A stretch of DNA of 5,826 nt. It comes from JAJYIW01 sp036787065 (lineage in GTDB: Bacteria; Chloroflexota; Anaerolineae; Anaerolineales; Anaerolineaceae). The DNA lies in contig DAIQPZ010000168.1 of assembly GCA_036787065.1 (NCBI GenBank), forward strand, positions 1-5,826, given 5' to 3'. Position 1 is the stretch's first letter. Each line of letters begins with the position of its first letter. Made by a program: the position numbers and the translations under genes. The notes under the pieces are model-generated. The model was not told where the DNA came from, ran no database searches, and saw only the letters and a list, made by a program, of their open reading frames with translations. Below are positions 5,543 to 5,826 of this stretch, one piece after another.

Positions 5543-5826
5543 TCAGTCTGTGGAAATCACCTCGACCAGGCCGCCCGTAGCGTCTACCTTCAGCCAGTCA
5601 CCGGTGTGGATCTCCTGGATGGGGATATGGTCGACGCAGGGGATATCCGAGATAATACAGCCGACCGCGGTGATGGTTTCGCACTCGGCGTTGAGGATGG
5701 CGGCCGGGGCAGTGCCCGCTGCCTTCATGCGGTAGAGGGTGTAAGAGCCCACCGTAGAGCCCTTGCCGGAAGGGAAGACCAGGACTTTACCCGCGACGGA
5801 AAGCCCTTCGAGCGGGTGGTTTTTCT
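5543..5826 (-). CDS. Aconitase X small subunit / DUF126 swivel-domain protein (5' end outside window)
   Basis: The frame is open from the right edge to TGA at 5545-5543, giving the last 93 full codons; the start lies beyond base 5826. The fragment reads HPLEGLSVAGKVLVFPSGKG, then GSTVGSYTLYRM, GTAPAAILNAECETI and AVGCIISDIPCVDHI. This is the DUF126 pattern, including the Gly/Ser-rich active-site loop GKGSTVGS. DUF126 proteins are the small partner of the aconitase-X catalytic subunit and together form an iron-sulfur dehydratase. Characterised examples are bacterial cis-3-hydroxy-L-proline dehydratase and archaeal phosphomevalonate dehydratase. The short fragment cannot separate these. The large subunit is normally next door, so it should lie just right of the window. 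The GH35 gene follows 90 bases downstream and could be co-transcribed. An internal GTG at 5752 is not the start, because conserved sequence continues upstream of it. Confidence 0.85.
   Translation of the reverse strand, partial: KNHPLEGLSVAGKVLVFPSGKGSTVGSYTLYRMKAAGTAPAAILNAECETITAVGCIISDIPCVDHIPIQEIHTGDWLKVDATGGLVEVISTD

Overview
The window looks like a chromosomal segment from a GC-rich environmental bacterium, most likely a member of Chloroflexota (Anaerolineae-like). This rests on inference: a mevalonate-pathway decarboxylase of a type I associate with that phylum, an aconitase-X small subunit, a DUF5597-type GH35 glycosidase, and short palindromic spacer repeats of the kind scattered through such genomes. 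No rRNA or tRNA gene, CRISPR array or transposase was seen. All intact genes lie on the minus strand, so transcription runs from right to left.

Layout from right to left: (1) 5826-5543, the C-terminal part of a DUF126/aconitase-X swivel-domain protein, cut by the window edge. (2) 5452-3866, a cytoplasmic GH35-like beta-galactosidase with a C-terminal DUF5597 domain, preceded by a strong ribosome binding site. (3) 3841-3802, a perfect 16-bp hairpin between genes. (4) 3778-2849, an N-terminal-nucleophile asparaginase of the glycosylasparaginase family with every core catalytic position in register. (5) 2840-1620, a 12-helix MFS transporter that starts 8 bases after the asparaginase stop. (6) 1449-1616 on the plus strand, a broken C-terminal piece of a GGDEF (diguanylate cyclase) domain, ending 3 bases from the MFS stop. 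(7) 1121-1448, mostly non-coding sequence with an imperfect inverted repeat resembling a MITE. (8) 1096-113, a diphosphomevalonate or phosphomevalonate decarboxylase. (9) 1-70, a second palindromic spacer repeat.

Genes 2, 4 and 5 probably form one transcription unit. A beta-galactosidase-like enzyme, an amidase that in its best-known members splits the GlcNAc-asparagine bond, and a transporter together suggest intracellular breakdown of small imported glycoconjugates. This is inference, and the asparaginase has a change at a recalled substrate-recognition position. The decarboxylase belongs to isoprenoid synthesis (mevalonate route to isopentenyl units). Two positions that contact the diphosphate in bacterial relatives appear substituted, so it may act on the monophosphate. 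The aconitase-X fragment could be a hydroxyproline dehydratase subunit or a phosphomevalonate dehydratase subunit; its large partner lies outside the window.

I found no clear evidence of a wholly new system. The best leads are the decarboxylase substrate question, the GH35-amidase-MFS cluster, the intra-operon hairpin and the GGDEF remnant.
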